From positions 1 to 49,346 of the forward strand of contig JASFTQ010000003.1 of assembly GCA_050053515.1 (NCBI GenBank): a stretch of 49,346 bases of DNA, read 5' to 3'. This document shows, piece by piece, positions 33,218 through 43,263 of this stretch. The notes under the pieces were generated by a model. That model saw only the letters and a program-made list of their open reading frames with translations, searched no databases and was not told the origin of the DNA. The stretch is from G020354645 sp050053515 (GTDB lineage: Bacteria > Desulfobacterota > Desulfobacteria > Desulfobacterales > G020354645). The number at the start of each line of letters is the position of its first letter. Within the stretch, counting starts at the first letter, position 1. Position numbers and translations under genes: made by a program.

Positions 33218-34882
33218 TCAAGCGAGCTTTTTGGTAATATAGTATTGCTGAAAAATTGACACAAGATTATTGACAAGCCAGTACAAAACCAGACCGGACG
33301 AAAAATTGATAAAAATAACCGTAAATATAATCGGCATCAACATCATCATTTTCGCCTGGGTGGGATCGCCCATCGGAGGGGACATTTTTTGCTGCAGCAA
33401 CATGGACGCTCCCATGATGAGTGTGAGTACCGGGATGCCATAGGGCGGTTCCATCAACGGTATCGAAAAACCGAACCGAAAAAGCCTATCCGGGGCCGAA
33501 AGGTCGTTGATCCACAAGAAAAAAGGAGCGTGCCGCAGTTCAATTGCGCCATAAAGCATACGGTACAAGGCAATAAATACCGGTATTTGAACCAGCATCG
33601 GCAGACAGCCGCCTAGCGGGTTGATCTTGTACGTTCGGTACAATGCCATGGTTTCCTCGTTTATCTTTTTGCGGTCGTTCTTATGTTTTTCTCGAATATC
33701 CTTGATCAGCGGCTGAAGCTTTTTCATCTCACTCATGGATTTATAGCTTTTTGATCCCAGGGGCCAAAGAAGGATTTTGGTTAGCAGGGTCAATATGATG
33801 ATGGCCACACCGTAGTTGGGTATGAAGTGGTCGTATAGAAAATTCATCAGCCATAAACAGGGTTTGGCCAGCAAATCAAACCAGCCGAACTCGATAACAT
33901 GGTCAAGATCATTGTCGAATCGGCTCAGGATTTTGGTGCTCTTGGGACCAAGGTAAAGCTGATATGCAAACAGTCGTTGGGTCCCCGGATTAAAAACACT
34001 TGCGGGCAATAGATATTGCGCTTGCAAAAAGTCGTTGTCTTTGAGGATGAGACGCATCGTTGCATCGACGGTTTTTTGGGGAATGATGCTGGACAGAAAA
34101 TAACGATCCTGAACAGCAATCCATTTCAGGTCGCCGCTGTATTCGTTCTTGTTCTTAATCTTCTTTAGTTTTATCTGCTCCACATGACCATCGATATAGG
34201 CACTCGGACCCTGGAAGCCAATGACTGACCTTTTCTCCGAAAAAGATTTGGTTAACGTGAGCGCTGGATTATCGGTGAATGCGACCGATGACCCATTTTT
34301 GACTGCCACCTGAAGTCCGATTAAATAGGTTTCGGGGGAGAAAACAAATCGCTTCTCCACCACGATTCCCTGGTCCGATACCCAGGATAACGGTACTTCA
34401 ACAGGTTTGCCTGAAACTGAAATGTGATCACCGGCGGCCTGGGTTGAAAAAACTGCCGTATTTAAATCGGGTAAGAATTGATTGTCAAAACTTAGCTGGA
34501 TTGTACCGTTGGCGGCACCAGCCGATACGAGCTCTTTCTTGGGAGAATCCCGACCGACGCGTTCCCGATAGTTTTTCAGTATGTAGCTTTTAAAGACCGC
34601 TCCGCGGGTGGATATTTTCACCGAATACAACGGGGTATCTACCGTAATGGTCCGGGTGATTTGATCGGGTGTTTTGGGTGGCGTCTGAACCACCGGTGCC
34701 CCGGCGACCACATCCGTGTCTTTTTCTCCGACATGGGGTTGTTCTTTTGTGGTGACCGGCCCGGCGGTCCGGTCTTTCTGGGCGGGCTTGGGAGGTGGCG
34801 GTTGCGGTGCAAAGAAGTACATCCAAACAAATAATACGAAAACAGAAAGTACGATGGCAAGAATTAGTCGACGTGGTTCCAT
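33218..34882 (-). CDS. yidC: Membrane protein insertase YidC
   Basis: This 554-residue Gram-negative-type YidC inserts and folds inner-membrane proteins. TM1 (MEPRRLILAIVLSVFVLFVW) is followed by the large periplasmic beta-sandwich domain (about residues 60-330). The conserved insertase core has five C-terminal helices with MKKLQPLIKDIREKHKND (the cytoplasmic hairpin) and a following GCLPMLVQIPVFIALYRML. The periplasmic domain supports a diderm host. A 162 bp gap separates its ATG from yidD, and jag follows. The start is fixed by the exact TM1 N terminus. Confidence 0.96.
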   Translation of the reverse strand: MEPRRLILAIVLSVFVLFVWMYFFAPQPPPPKPAQKDRTAGPVTTKEQPHVGEKDTDVVAGAPVVQTPPKTPDQITRTITVDTPLYSVKISTRGAVFKSYILKNYRERVGRDSPKKELVSAGAANGTIQLSFDNQFLPDLNTAVFSTQAAGDHISVSGKPVEVPLSWVSDQGIVVEKRFVFSPETYLIGLQVAVKNGSSVAFTDNPALTLTKSFSEKRSVIGFQGPSAYIDGHVEQIKLKKIKNKNEYSGDLKWIAVQDRYFLSSIIPQKTVDATMRLILKDNDFLQAQYLLPASVFNPGTQRLFAYQLYLGPKSTKILSRFDNDLDHVIEFGWFDLLAKPCLWLMNFLYDHFIPNYGVAIIILTLLTKILLWPLGSKSYKSMSEMKKLQPLIKDIREKHKNDRKKINEETMALYRTYKINPLGGCLPMLVQIPVFIALYRMLYGAIELRHAPFFLWINDLSAPDRLFRFGFSIPLMEPPYGIPVLTLIMGASMLLQQKMSPPMGDPTQAKMMMLMPIIFTVIFINFSSGLVLYWLVNNLVSIFQQYYITKKLA

Positions 34883-35044
34883 TATAGTCCCCCAACGCTG
34901 CAGCGTAAAAAAGATATTAATCCACTTCGGTATTGTATTCAGCTAAAATCGACGCCATAAACGCCCGGGGGGATTTGACAGGGATTGATCGAGAAGGGTC
35001 AAAAAAATGACTTTTTGATTTCGAACCCTTGCGTAAAAGTGGCC

Positions 35045-35272
35045 TTACGGCACGGGATCAAAACCACCCGGATGTAGCGGATGGCACCGCAACAGGCGCT
35101 TTAACGCAAGAGATATTCCTTTAGGCAGACCGTAGCGCTTAATCGACTGATAAGCATACTCAGAACACGACGGATAAAATCGACAGGTAGGACCCAGGAT
35201 GGGTGAAAGGACCCACTGATATGCCCGGATAAATAGCAGGGCGGGTATTTTTAATTTTTCCCTAATGCTCAT
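35045..35272 (-). CDS. yidD: Membrane protein insertion efficiency factor YidD
   Basis: This is 75 residues from the ATG at 35272 (MSIREKLKIPALLFIRAYQW). The longer open frame to 35338 overlaps rnpA and reads as junk. Family hallmarks: LSPILGPTCRFYPSCSEYA with the two Cys, then a basic KRLLRCHPLHPGGFDPVP tail. It is an amphipathic membrane-surface protein that assists YidC. Its start codon overlaps the end of rnpA (rnpA ends at 35262), giving an 11 bp overlap typical of the rnpA-yidD pair. Confidence 0.94.
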   Translation of the reverse strand: MSIREKLKIPALLFIRAYQWVLSPILGPTCRFYPSCSEYAYQSIKRYGLPKGISLALKRLLRCHPLHPGGFDPVP

Positions 35273-35618
35273 GAATTCTGGAAATACTGTTAAAAAGGTC
35301 ATCCAGGGATGCAAATATACGATCAGACGGAAGCCCAACGGCTTCTTTTTTAGCGATGATATTGATATCCCAGTTCCCCTTTAGGCGATGTCTGTTTAGC
35401 CGAAAGTATTCGCGAGAAAGTCTTTTGATGCGGTTTCGCTTTACCGAAGAACCAACTTTTTTGGTCACCGTAACACCAAGACGCGATCTATCCCCTTGAC
35501 CGTGGGAGAAAGTAAAAATAAAATATCGATTTTGCAGCTTCTTTCCAGCCTTTGACAAATGAATGAATTCTGATCGCTTTAATACCCTGTCTGCCTTGGT
35601 AAAGGAAAAATATCCCAA
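35262..35618 (-). CDS. rnpA: Ribonuclease P protein component
   Basis: This 118-residue basic protein is the protein subunit of RNase P, which removes 5' leaders from pre-tRNA. The core motif VKRNRIKRLSREYFR (about residue 59) is the conserved RNR signature, preceded by RLGVTVTKKVGSS. The N-terminal TKADRVLKRSEFIHL is also typical. The catalytic RNA gene (rnpB) was not seen in the window. It lies 145 bp after rpmH and overlaps yidD. The start is ATG at 35618. Confidence 0.95.
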   Translation of the reverse strand: MGYFSFTKADRVLKRSEFIHLSKAGKKLQNRYFIFTFSHGQGDRSRLGVTVTKKVGSSVKRNRIKRLSREYFRLNRHRLKGNWDINIIAKKEAVGLPSDRIFASLDDLFNSISRIHEH

Positions 35619-35763
35619 ATAGTTAAATCCCCCTTTATGTATACCGTTATAGTTTTTAGTTTCCGCTGGTGTCGTTTCCCGTGCAGATCCTTATTATTTG
35701 TCTGGTGGGTCCGCGGCAAAGCCTTGGGCGTGCCCTCGACCGTGTGATTTCGAAACAACGGAT

Positions 35764-35898
35764 TCAGCCCGCCAAACGTTTTCTCCCCCTGGCCCTGCGC
35801 CGCCTTATGATCCTGCGGCCCGCCTTGGTGGACATCCGATGAAGGAATCCGTGCCTTCTGGCCCGTTTTATTCTGCTGGGCTGAAATGTTCTTTTCAT
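35764..35898 (-). CDS. rpmH: Ribosomal protein bL34
   Basis: This 44-residue protein, MKRTFQPSRIKRARRHGFLH followed by a MSTKAGRRIIRRRRARGRKR tail, is unmistakably bL34 of the 50S subunit. It starts at the ATG at 35898, preceded by an AAGGGG-type ribosome site; the longer open frame to 36021 is unrelated upstream sequence. Highly basic and full-length. It heads the classical rpmH-rnpA-yidD-yidC-jag-mnmE order, a cluster usually found near the replication origin. Confidence 0.97.
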   Translation of the reverse strand: MKRTFQPSRIKRARRHGFLHRMSTKAGRRIIRRRRARGRKRLAG

Positions 35899-36059
35899 GG
35901 TGCCAAGCCCCTTGTCTGAAAGCTGTCTGGTAGCTCCGGTGAACGGAATTGCGCTTGCAATGCCGAGGTGTCTGAATGCAGCCACCCAAATCTTGCAAGT
36001 TAAGCATAACACACACGGCATGTCAAGGGCATATTCTAAAATCTATCACCGCGGCCCTG

Positions 36060-37601
36060 CTATTCTTTGATACTCTCAAAAATGTCAAATTCCTCAAGGT
36101 GATAACTCGGTTTTGGATATATTTCAATCTGTTTTTCAATTTTAGCTTCGAGCCTGCTGATCAGGTGATTTTCCTCTCCGTGCAAAAGTTCGGCAATTTC
36201 AGGATTAACTTCTATGGTCAGCCCCCCTCCCATTATGCTGCTGTATTCGCGCATAATTTCACGATAAATGTTAAAACAGATGGATTGCTTGGAAATCAAA
36301 TACCCCTCGCCATCACAATAGAAACATGGCTCGCACATGATCCGGGTAAGGGGTCTTTTGTTTCGTTTGCGGGTCATTTGAATGAGACCAATTTCTGATA
36401 TGGGCAAAATATTTGTTTTACTTCTGTCTTTATTCAAGGCCTCCTTGAATTCGTTAAACACCTTTTCCTGATTGGATTTCTTTATCATATCGATAAAATC
36501 GATGATGATGATACCCCCGATATCCCGCAGTCGTATTTGATAGGCAATTTCTTTCACGGCTTCAAGGTTGGTTTTTAGAATTGTCTCCTCCAAATTATGC
36601 TTGCCGACATACCGACCGGTATTGACATCGATGGCAACAAGTGCTTCGGTATGTTCGATCACAATGTAGCCGCCGGATTTAAGCCACACCTTTCTTTTGA
36701 TTGCCCGGGATATATCGCCTTCCAAATTATAGGCGTCGAATATGGGCTCCGGGCCCTCGTACAATTCCACATTGTCTTTAAGGTTGGGCATATAGGTATC
36801 CAGAAAGGATAAGATTTCCTCGTAGCGGAGGCGGGAATCGATAACCAAACTTTCGGCTTCATGAAGTAAAAGATCCCGCACAGCGCGAATGCTGACATTA
36901 AGCTCCCGGTGCAAAGACGAGGGTACCGGGGCGTTCTTAAATTTTTGTTGAATATTTTCCCACAGGTTGTTGAGAAAATTCATTTCAGAGGCAAGTTTTT
37001 CTTCCCGGATACCCTCTGCCGCTGTTCTGACGATGTAACCGAAATTTTCCGCCCGCAGCGCGTAGACAATATTTTTTAACCGGGTCTTTTCAATGGGATC
37101 TTCGATCCGCCTTGAAATTCCAACGTGGTTGGATGTCGGCATCAGCACCAGAAATCGACCGGGAAGAGATATGGCAGAAGTTACCCGCGCCCCCTTTGTT
37201 CCGATGGGAGATTTGGCGACTTGCACCATCATTTCCTGATCTTCGGTGATGAGCTCCTCAATTTGGCAATGTTGATTTAAGAAGGAGAAAGAAACATCGT
37301 TGTCTTCGGGGTCCCTCTCCTCATCGTCGGGTTCTTCATCTGAAAAAAGCAAGTGTTCGAATTCTTTGGCCTGGTTGCAGGCCACATCATCGACATAGAT
37401 AAAGGCGGCTTGATTCAGACCGATGTTAACGAAAGCGGCCTGAATACCGGGCAGTACCCGCTGAACCCGACCCTTATAAATATTGCCGGTAATATCGGAA
37501 TCATCGCCGCGCTCCACGAACAATTCCACAATATTTCCATCTTCCAAAAGGGCCACACGGGTCTCATGTGACGTTTCATTGATGACAAGTTTTCGATACA
37601 T
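36060..37601 (-). CDS. rng: Ribonuclease E/G family endonuclease (RNase G-type)
   Basis: This 513-residue single-strand endoribonuclease cleaves AU-rich RNA and 5'-rRNA precursors. An N-terminal S1 domain (GNIYKGRVQRVLPGIQAAFV, residues ~38-57, with FVNIGLNQAAFIYVDD) is followed by the RNase H-like and DNase I-like catalytic core. The core's Asp-bearing segments are ALVAIDVNTGRYVG and IIIIDFIDM. The Zn-link Cys motif CEPCFYCDGEGYL lies near residue 425, and an RNase G-length C terminus lacks the long scaffold arm of RNase E. It lies next to the radical SAM/DUF2344 gene, a common pairing. Confidence 0.94.
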   Translation of the reverse strand: MYRKLVINETSHETRVALLEDGNIVELFVERGDDSDITGNIYKGRVQRVLPGIQAAFVNIGLNQAAFIYVDDVACNQAKEFEHLLFSDEEPDDEERDPEDNDVSFSFLNQHCQIEELITEDQEMMVQVAKSPIGTKGARVTSAISLPGRFLVLMPTSNHVGISRRIEDPIEKTRLKNIVYALRAENFGYIVRTAAEGIREEKLASEMNFLNNLWENIQQKFKNAPVPSSLHRELNVSIRAVRDLLLHEAESLVIDSRLRYEEILSFLDTYMPNLKDNVELYEGPEPIFDAYNLEGDISRAIKRKVWLKSGGYIVIEHTEALVAIDVNTGRYVGKHNLEETILKTNLEAVKEIAYQIRLRDIGGIIIIDFIDMIKKSNQEKVFNEFKEALNKDRSKTNILPISEIGLIQMTRKRNKRPLTRIMCEPCFYCDGEGYLISKQSICFNIYREIMREYSSIMGGGLTIEVNPEIAELLHGEENHLISRLEAKIEKQIEIYPKPSYHLEEFDIFESIKE

Positions 37602-37729
37602 TTATATTTGTCGGATATCTTAGTAAACTTGCGCGACGCTGCGTATTAAAAAAGAAAAGCCGCCGACCGTTCTGCGAAACCCTGATATGGTAAATTTATA
37701 CAATATGAGGCGTATAACAAGCAAGAAGT

Positions 37730-40237
37730 TTAAGGACCGGATTTGACAATTCTGGCACGTCGTATCTGGTCGTCCGAATATTGGAAAACGAAGCGTAATG
37801 TCTCTTGGGGTCTTAGGGTGGTGCCCGAATCTGTTTTCAAATTCATTCTTAGATGCTTCGGTGATACAATTTCGAGGTTCAATACAAGGGCCCGAAGGTC
37901 AATGCTCTTTGGCGTGCCCCTGCGGCTTGTTCGCGTAATAGTAAATTCGGGGCATTGCAGAAAACGATTCACAGCTTCGAAATCAAAAAATCCGTGTTCA
38001 ATAAAAACATCATATGCCGTTGTCGCTTTGGAACCTCTTTTAGTGCGGGGTGATGCCGGCCGACAATCGAGGACATTGAGACCGGCGGGAAGATGACGGT
38101 TCAATCCGTCAATGATGGATTGCCGGCGGACATCTTTGGCGACGGAAACATACATAATTTCACCCGTGCTTTCAATTCCGACCGGCAGCGGGTCCTCGAA
38201 AGAAACTCGGGGTTTTGGATGATAACCTTCGGAATATTTCAACCGAATTTCGGCCCGTCGCAAGGCGCGTAAAAATATATTGACCATTTCCAGGTGGCCG
38301 AAGTATTTTGCCTGATCCCTTTTCGCATAAATAATTTTATAGCGCGCATAGTCCGATCGGTAATTGTGCCGGGGTTTTTTCCGATAATCCGACAGCCTTT
38401 CACAAGCTCGAAACACCTCGGGAGCCACAGATTCAAAATCGCAAACACCACAGCGGTTGCAATCGGCATCCCGACAGTCCCGGGTTCGTTCGCATCTCAA
38501 CGCTCGCGCCCACTCCCGCCTTAAGAAACTCTTTTCGACCTTTGTATGGATATGATCCCAAGGCAGGGGTTCAAAAACATCCCTGACCCGTGTGGTAAAA
38601 AAATCGATGTCCACACCGACATCCGTGCAGGCCGACATCCAGCTGTCGAAACGAAATCTGTCGCTCCAGCCGTCGAATTTACAGCCTTTATCATAAGCGG
38701 CCACAAGCAACCTGGATAATCTTCGATCTCCCCGGGACCATAACCCTTCGAGAAGACTGACTCGCGGATCCTGCCATTTTACATGAATGCCGGGCAGGTT
38801 CAGATGGTGTCTGACCCACTCGAGCTTTTGACGAGATTCCATCAAAGAATGTTGGGGGACCCACTGAAAAGGGGTGTGGGGTTTGGGTATGAAAGTGGCC
38901 AGACTGACATTTATCTTTGCCCTGTGGTTTCGGGGATTCCGCAATTTCCGAAGATCTTTTACCAAATCAACCATCGCACGCAGATCGTTTTGGGTCTCGG
39001 AGGGAAGTCCGATCATAAAATAGAGTTTGATGACCTGCCAGCCGAGGTCGAAGGCATTTTTTACCGTATCCTGAATGTCCGCCGCGGTTATATTTTTGTT
39101 GATTGTATCCCGCAATCTCTGGCTGCCCGCCTCCGGTGCAATGGTAAATCCGGTTTTTCTCACTTTCTTGATCAGTTTCATAAGTTCTGCGGATAACGTA
39201 CCGGCGCGCAGGGACGGCAGCGATACGGCGATTCGGTTTGCCTGACAACGGGCCATGAGAGAGGCCAGCAACGGCGCAATACATTCATAATCTCCGGTGC
39301 TTAAAGACAACAGTGAGATATCCTCGTACCCGGTAGCCGCCAGAGATTGCTCCGAAAGTTTAATCAGTGTCTTCATCGACCGTTCGCGCACAGGGCGATA
39401 GATCATTCCGGCTTGGCAGAAACGACATCCACGCGTGCAACCCCTTGATATTTCCAATCGCAATCGATCGTGAATTGGCTTTCCGAAGGGAACGACCGGT
39501 GCGTCCGGAAACGGCGCCTGATCGAGCCTGCTGGCGATGGCCCGCAGCACCCGGGTGTAATTTGAAAATCGCGGTTTAACCGTCTGAAACCCAGCTCCGT
39601 TCATTCGCGTCTCAAAAAAGGCGGGGATATAGACGCCTGGCAGCTCGGACCATTGCTTTAGAAGGGTTTCTTTATCATTGTCGCCGTCTTTGCGCCATTG
39701 GAGCCAGACATCGGACATTTCCAGAATGACGTCCTCTCCATCACCAATCACCATCGCATCGAACACGTCGGCCACGGGTTCAGGATTACAGGTACATGAT
39801 CCACCGGCAATGATCAATGGATGGGCGTTGTTCCTCTGGGACGCGTAAAACGGTATCTTTGACAGATCCAGAATGTTCAATATATTGGTATAATTCAGCT
39901 CATACAGAAGACTGAAACCGACTATATCAAACTCCCGCAACGGCAATTGAGATTCCAATGACACAAGGGGGTGATTGGCTGAGCGAAGTCTGGCTTCCAT
40001 GTCCAGTCCGGGTGCAAATACCCTCTCGGCGGCAATCTCTTTGCGCCGGTTGAGCACGTGATAAAGAATTGAAAGGCCAAAATGCGATGTTCCAATTTCA
40101 TATAAATCCGGAAATGCTAAAGCGATATGGAGCCGAACCGCTGCAGGATCTTTTTTTATCGTATTTATTTCGGTCCCCAGGTACCGGCTCGGTTGCTCGA
40201 CGAAAGGCAAGATGTCTTGAATGGAATCTTTTCTCAT
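37730..40237 (-). CDS. B12-binding radical SAM protein fused to a DUF2344 domain
   Basis: This 835-residue protein carries an N-terminal cobalamin-binding-like domain (about residues 35-180, ending near LIIAGGSCTCNPEPVADVFD). The radical SAM core has the 4Fe-4S motif ISRGCTRGCRFCQAG (Cys 267, 271, 274). Its C-terminal third carries a Cys-rich linker (CRDADCNRCGVCDFE) and then a DUF2344-type domain (KYFGHLEMVNIFLRAL and YSEGYHPKPRVSFEDPLP). In many bacteria these two parts occur fused as here, or adjacent, and next to rng. The reaction is uncharacterised. The gene starts at the ATG at 40237, diverging from the degP gene; the intervening ~66 bp must hold both promoters. Confidence 0.93.
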   Translation of the reverse strand: MRKDSIQDILPFVEQPSRYLGTEINTIKKDPAAVRLHIALAFPDLYEIGTSHFGLSILYHVLNRRKEIAAERVFAPGLDMEARLRSANHPLVSLESQLPLREFDIVGFSLLYELNYTNILNILDLSKIPFYASQRNNAHPLIIAGGSCTCNPEPVADVFDAMVIGDGEDVILEMSDVWLQWRKDGDNDKETLLKQWSELPGVYIPAFFETRMNGAGFQTVKPRFSNYTRVLRAIASRLDQAPFPDAPVVPFGKPIHDRLRLEISRGCTRGCRFCQAGMIYRPVRERSMKTLIKLSEQSLAATGYEDISLLSLSTGDYECIAPLLASLMARCQANRIAVSLPSLRAGTLSAELMKLIKKVRKTGFTIAPEAGSQRLRDTINKNITAADIQDTVKNAFDLGWQVIKLYFMIGLPSETQNDLRAMVDLVKDLRKLRNPRNHRAKINVSLATFIPKPHTPFQWVPQHSLMESRQKLEWVRHHLNLPGIHVKWQDPRVSLLEGLWSRGDRRLSRLLVAAYDKGCKFDGWSDRFRFDSWMSACTDVGVDIDFFTTRVRDVFEPLPWDHIHTKVEKSFLRREWARALRCERTRDCRDADCNRCGVCDFESVAPEVFRACERLSDYRKKPRHNYRSDYARYKIIYAKRDQAKYFGHLEMVNIFLRALRRAEIRLKYSEGYHPKPRVSFEDPLPVGIESTGEIMYVSVAKDVRRQSIIDGLNRHLPAGLNVLDCRPASPRTKRGSKATTAYDVFIEHGFFDFEAVNRFLQCPEFTITRTSRRGTPKSIDLRALVLNLEIVSPKHLRMNLKTDSGTTLRPQETLRFVFQYSDDQIRRARIVKSGP

Positions 40238-40303
40238 GCTAAATATACTACGAAAAAAATGTGTTTCTTCACGGAGACGACAAAAAAACCGAGAATTATT
40301 CCA

Positions 40304-41758
40304 ATGCCAAAAAGTGTCTCACAATACAACAAAAAGCGGTCAACGGGCTGTCGACCAAATCACCTCGGGCGGTCACTAAAACGTTTTTGCCCGATCATTA
40401 TAACCGTGGGCCTCGTGTTGTGGTTGTTCTGGCCGGCTTCGGGCATCTCACACCCCCGTGAGACCGCCGTTGTCAAGGCGGTTCGCAAAGTCAGTCCGGC
40501 AGTGGTAAACATAAGCTCGGAGTACTCGGTTCGCAAGCGCATTAACCCCTTCTCCGGTTTTGGCATGGATGAATTCTTCGATTCATTTTTCAGAGACTTT
40601 TTTGACCCCAACCTGGAACGCGAAACCAAAAGAGCCAGTCTGGGATCCGGCGTCATCATAGATGGAAAAAGAGGTTTAATCATAACCAACGCGCATGTCA
40701 TTGCCAATACCGGAATCATAAAAGTTGTTCTGAAGGACGAGCGCGAATATGAGGCGCAGATTGTCGGGGCAGATCCGGAATTTGATCTCGCGGTTCTGCG
40801 AATCAAAACCGATGATCTTCTTCCGGCGATTCAAATGGGCAGCAGCGATGATCTGATGATCGGAGAAACCGTCATCGCCATCGGCAATCCCTTCGGATTT
40901 TCACACACGGTCACCACCGGCGTCATCAGCGCCCTCAACCGCAGCATCCGGACCGAGGATCGGGTATATCATAAATTCATTCAAATCGATGCCTCCATCA
41001 ACCCCGGCAACAGTGGCGGCCCGCTTTTGAATATTAACGGTGAACTTATTGGAATAAATACAGCCATCTATGCCAAAGCACAGGGAATCGGCTTCGCGAT
41101 TCCGATTAGCAAAGCCCAAAAAATTATTTCCGATCTGATCGAATACGGAGAAGTGATCCAGGCCTGGATCGGGATTACCGTGCAAAATCTCGATGCCCGC
41201 CTGGCTCACTATATGAAGGTGCCGGGTAAAAAGGGGGTCCTGGTCAAAGCCGTCGAATCAGCGGGTCCGGCTCACAAAGCGGGTATTCAAGAGGGGGATA
41301 TTATCCTCTCGATTGACAATCGAAAAATCCTCTCCCGCGATGACTACCAGTCCGCAATGCGTGGTTTCGCGGCCGGAGACTACCTTCAGGTAAAACTCTG
41401 GCGCAAAGATCATCATCACCTCGTCGGGGTGACCGCCAGGGTTTTTCCCATGGAGCTGGCAGCGGAGCTGGCCTATACGCTTTTGGGGGTAAAGGTGGAC
41501 AACTTGACATATCAAAATCGCAATCGCTTCGGTGCTTCGGCAAGAGAGGGGGTCATCATATCCCATCTCCGCCCCAAATCATATTTGTCTCGCATCGGCG
41601 CGAGATCCGGCGATGTCATCCGGCAGATCGACGAATTTAACATACGCAGTATTGAAGATTTCAAACAGGCTGTCGTCAAATACCGCCACAAAAAAACCGT
41701 GATCATTTTGCTGCAACGCGGCGATCAGGGATATTATATTACCGTCGAAATGAGCTGA
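40304..41758 (+). CDS. Do/DegP-family periplasmic serine protease with two PDZ domains
   Basis: This is about 484 residues from the ATG at 40304. An alternative ATG at 40259 would add 15 residues; the longer frame back to 40127 overlaps the divergent radical SAM gene. A membrane anchor/signal (FCPIIITVGLVLWLFWPASG) precedes the trypsin-like domain. The catalytic triad is visible: His in ITNAHVIA, Asp in EFDLAVLRI, and Ser in NPGNSGGPLLN. Two PDZ domains follow (about residues 290-380 with PAHKAGIQEGDIILSIDN, and 400-480 with SYLSRIGARSGDVIRQID). It is a periplasmic quality-control protease/chaperone. Whether it is DegP, DegQ or DegS-like is not decided. Confidence 0.93.
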   Translation: MPKSVSQYNKKRSTGCRPNHLGRSLKRFCPIIITVGLVLWLFWPASGISHPRETAVVKAVRKVSPAVVNISSEYSVRKRINPFSGFGMDEFFDSFFRDFFDPNLERETKRASLGSGVIIDGKRGLIITNAHVIANTGIIKVVLKDEREYEAQIVGADPEFDLAVLRIKTDDLLPAIQMGSSDDLMIGETVIAIGNPFGFSHTVTTGVISALNRSIRTEDRVYHKFIQIDASINPGNSGGPLLNINGELIGINTAIYAKAQGIGFAIPISKAQKIISDLIEYGEVIQAWIGITVQNLDARLAHYMKVPGKKGVLVKAVESAGPAHKAGIQEGDIILSIDNRKILSRDDYQSAMRGFAAGDYLQVKLWRKDHHHLVGVTARVFPMELAAELAYTLLGVKVDNLTYQNRNRFGASAREGVIISHLRPKSYLSRIGARSGDVIRQIDEFNIRSIEDFKQAVVKYRHKKTVIILLQRGDQGYYITVEMS

Positions 41759-41872
41759 TCGATAATACATTAGCGGGGCCGAGGATTCAATCCTTTCCGC
41801 GCCGAATCCGGGCGGACTTTATCCCCACGCGGTTGCACGAATACCGTATAAAACCTCGACAGGGATGGCATA

Positions 41873-43255
41873 ATGGAGCGCACAAAAATTATCAAACTGT
41901 TGCAATCAGACAGCCCTTCGGAAAAAGTCCTGGTAAAAGGTTGGGTCAGGACTCGACGGGATGCCAAAGGTTTTTCTTTTATTGAAATCAACGACGGATC
42001 CTGTCTTAAAAACCTTCAGGTCATCGCAGACGCAAAACTGGCTAATTACGAAGAAATTAAAAAACTCGCCACAGGGTCGGCGGTATCCGTTGCGGGAAAA
42101 TTAACCGAATCTCAGGGTACCGGTCAGACATGGGAAGTTCAGGCCGAAACCGTTTCCATCATCAGCCCGGCACCCGAAAGCTACCCGTTGCAAAAAAAAC
42201 GTCACACTGACGAATATTTGAGAACCATCGCCCACTTGAGACCGCGCACCAATAAATATGGCGCTGTGTTTCGCGTAAGGTCCGAACTTGCCTTTGCCAT
42301 TCATAAATTTTTCAGAGATCGCGAATTCAAATATATTCATACACCCATCATCACCGCTTCTGATTGTGAAGGCGCCGGTGAAATGTTTCGGGTAACCACC
42401 CTGGATATGAATCGGGTACCCCGACACGATGGAAAGACCGACTATCTGAAGGATTTTTTTGGCCGGGAGGCGAATCTCACGGTCTCCGGCCAATTATCCG
42501 CCGAAATGTTCGCGTTGGCGCTGGGGGACGTTTACACCTTTGGACCGACGTTCCGGGCTGAAAATTCAAATACCCGCCGGCATGCGGCCGAGTTCTGGAT
42601 GGTGGAGCCCGAAATGGCTTTTTGCAATCTCCAGTGTAACATGGATCTTGCCGAGGAATTTGTAAAATACATCATTTCTTTTGTAATGGAATCCTGCAAA
42701 GAGGACCTCGAACTTTTTACAAGATTTGTGGATAAGCGTCTGCGATCGACCCTGGAAAACACGGCGTTCTCGGATTACCTCAGATTGACATATGCAGAAG
42801 CGGTGGACATTTTGAAAACATCCGGCAAGGATTTTGAATATGACATATCTTTCGGCAAAGATCTGCAGTCCGAACATGAGCGGTTTTTAACGGAACACGT
42901 TTTTAAAAAACCGGTTATCGTCTACGATTTCCCCAAAGAAATAAAGCCATTTTACATGCGGCTCAACGATGACCAGAAGACCGTGGCGGCCATGGATGTC
43001 CTGGTGCCCAGTATCGGTGAAATAATCGGCGGCAGTCAGCGCGAAGAGCGATTAGATGTGTTGGGGGCCCGGATGGATGCGCTGGGATTGAAAAAAGAAG
43101 ATTACTGGTGGTATATTGATGCCCGCAAATATGGATCGGTCGAGCACAGTGGCTTTGGTCTTGGATTTGAGCGTCTGCTCATGTTGGTGACCGGCGTCAG
43201 AAATATCCGGGATGTCATTCCCTTTCCCAGAACGCCAAACAATATCGAATTTTGA
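41873..43255 (+). CDS. asnS: Asparaginyl-tRNA synthetase
   Basis: This 460-residue class IIb aminoacyl-tRNA synthetase has an N-terminal OB-fold anticodon-binding domain (VKGWVRTRRDAKGFSFIEIN, residues ~20-40). The catalytic domain has the motif 2 loop FRAENSNTRRHAAEFW (~225), EIIGGSQREERLD (~383) and motif 3 GFGLGFERLLMLVTG (~430). The ending RNIRDVIPFPRTPNN is characteristic of AsnRS as opposed to AspRS. Full length. The ATG at 41873 has GACAGGGATGGCATA immediately upstream, a moderate ribosome site. It converges with the thymidylate-synthase-like gene, with an 8 bp gap. Confidence 0.97.
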   Translation: MERTKIIKLLQSDSPSEKVLVKGWVRTRRDAKGFSFIEINDGSCLKNLQVIADAKLANYEEIKKLATGSAVSVAGKLTESQGTGQTWEVQAETVSIISPAPESYPLQKKRHTDEYLRTIAHLRPRTNKYGAVFRVRSELAFAIHKFFRDREFKYIHTPIITASDCEGAGEMFRVTTLDMNRVPRHDGKTDYLKDFFGREANLTVSGQLSAEMFALALGDVYTFGPTFRAENSNTRRHAAEFWMVEPEMAFCNLQCNMDLAEEFVKYIISFVMESCKEDLELFTRFVDKRLRSTLENTAFSDYLRLTYAEAVDILKTSGKDFEYDISFGKDLQSEHERFLTEHVFKKPVIVYDFPKEIKPFYMRLNDDQKTVAAMDVLVPSIGEIIGGSQREERLDVLGARMDALGLKKEDYWWYIDARKYGSVEHSGFGLGFERLLMLVTGVRNIRDVIPFPRTPNNIEF

Positions 43256-43263
43256 AATCGGAC

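Noticed and set aside
35579..36016. 145-codon minus-strand frame over rpmH
   Set aside because: Out-of-frame shadow; bL34 is encoded in the other frame and matches exactly.
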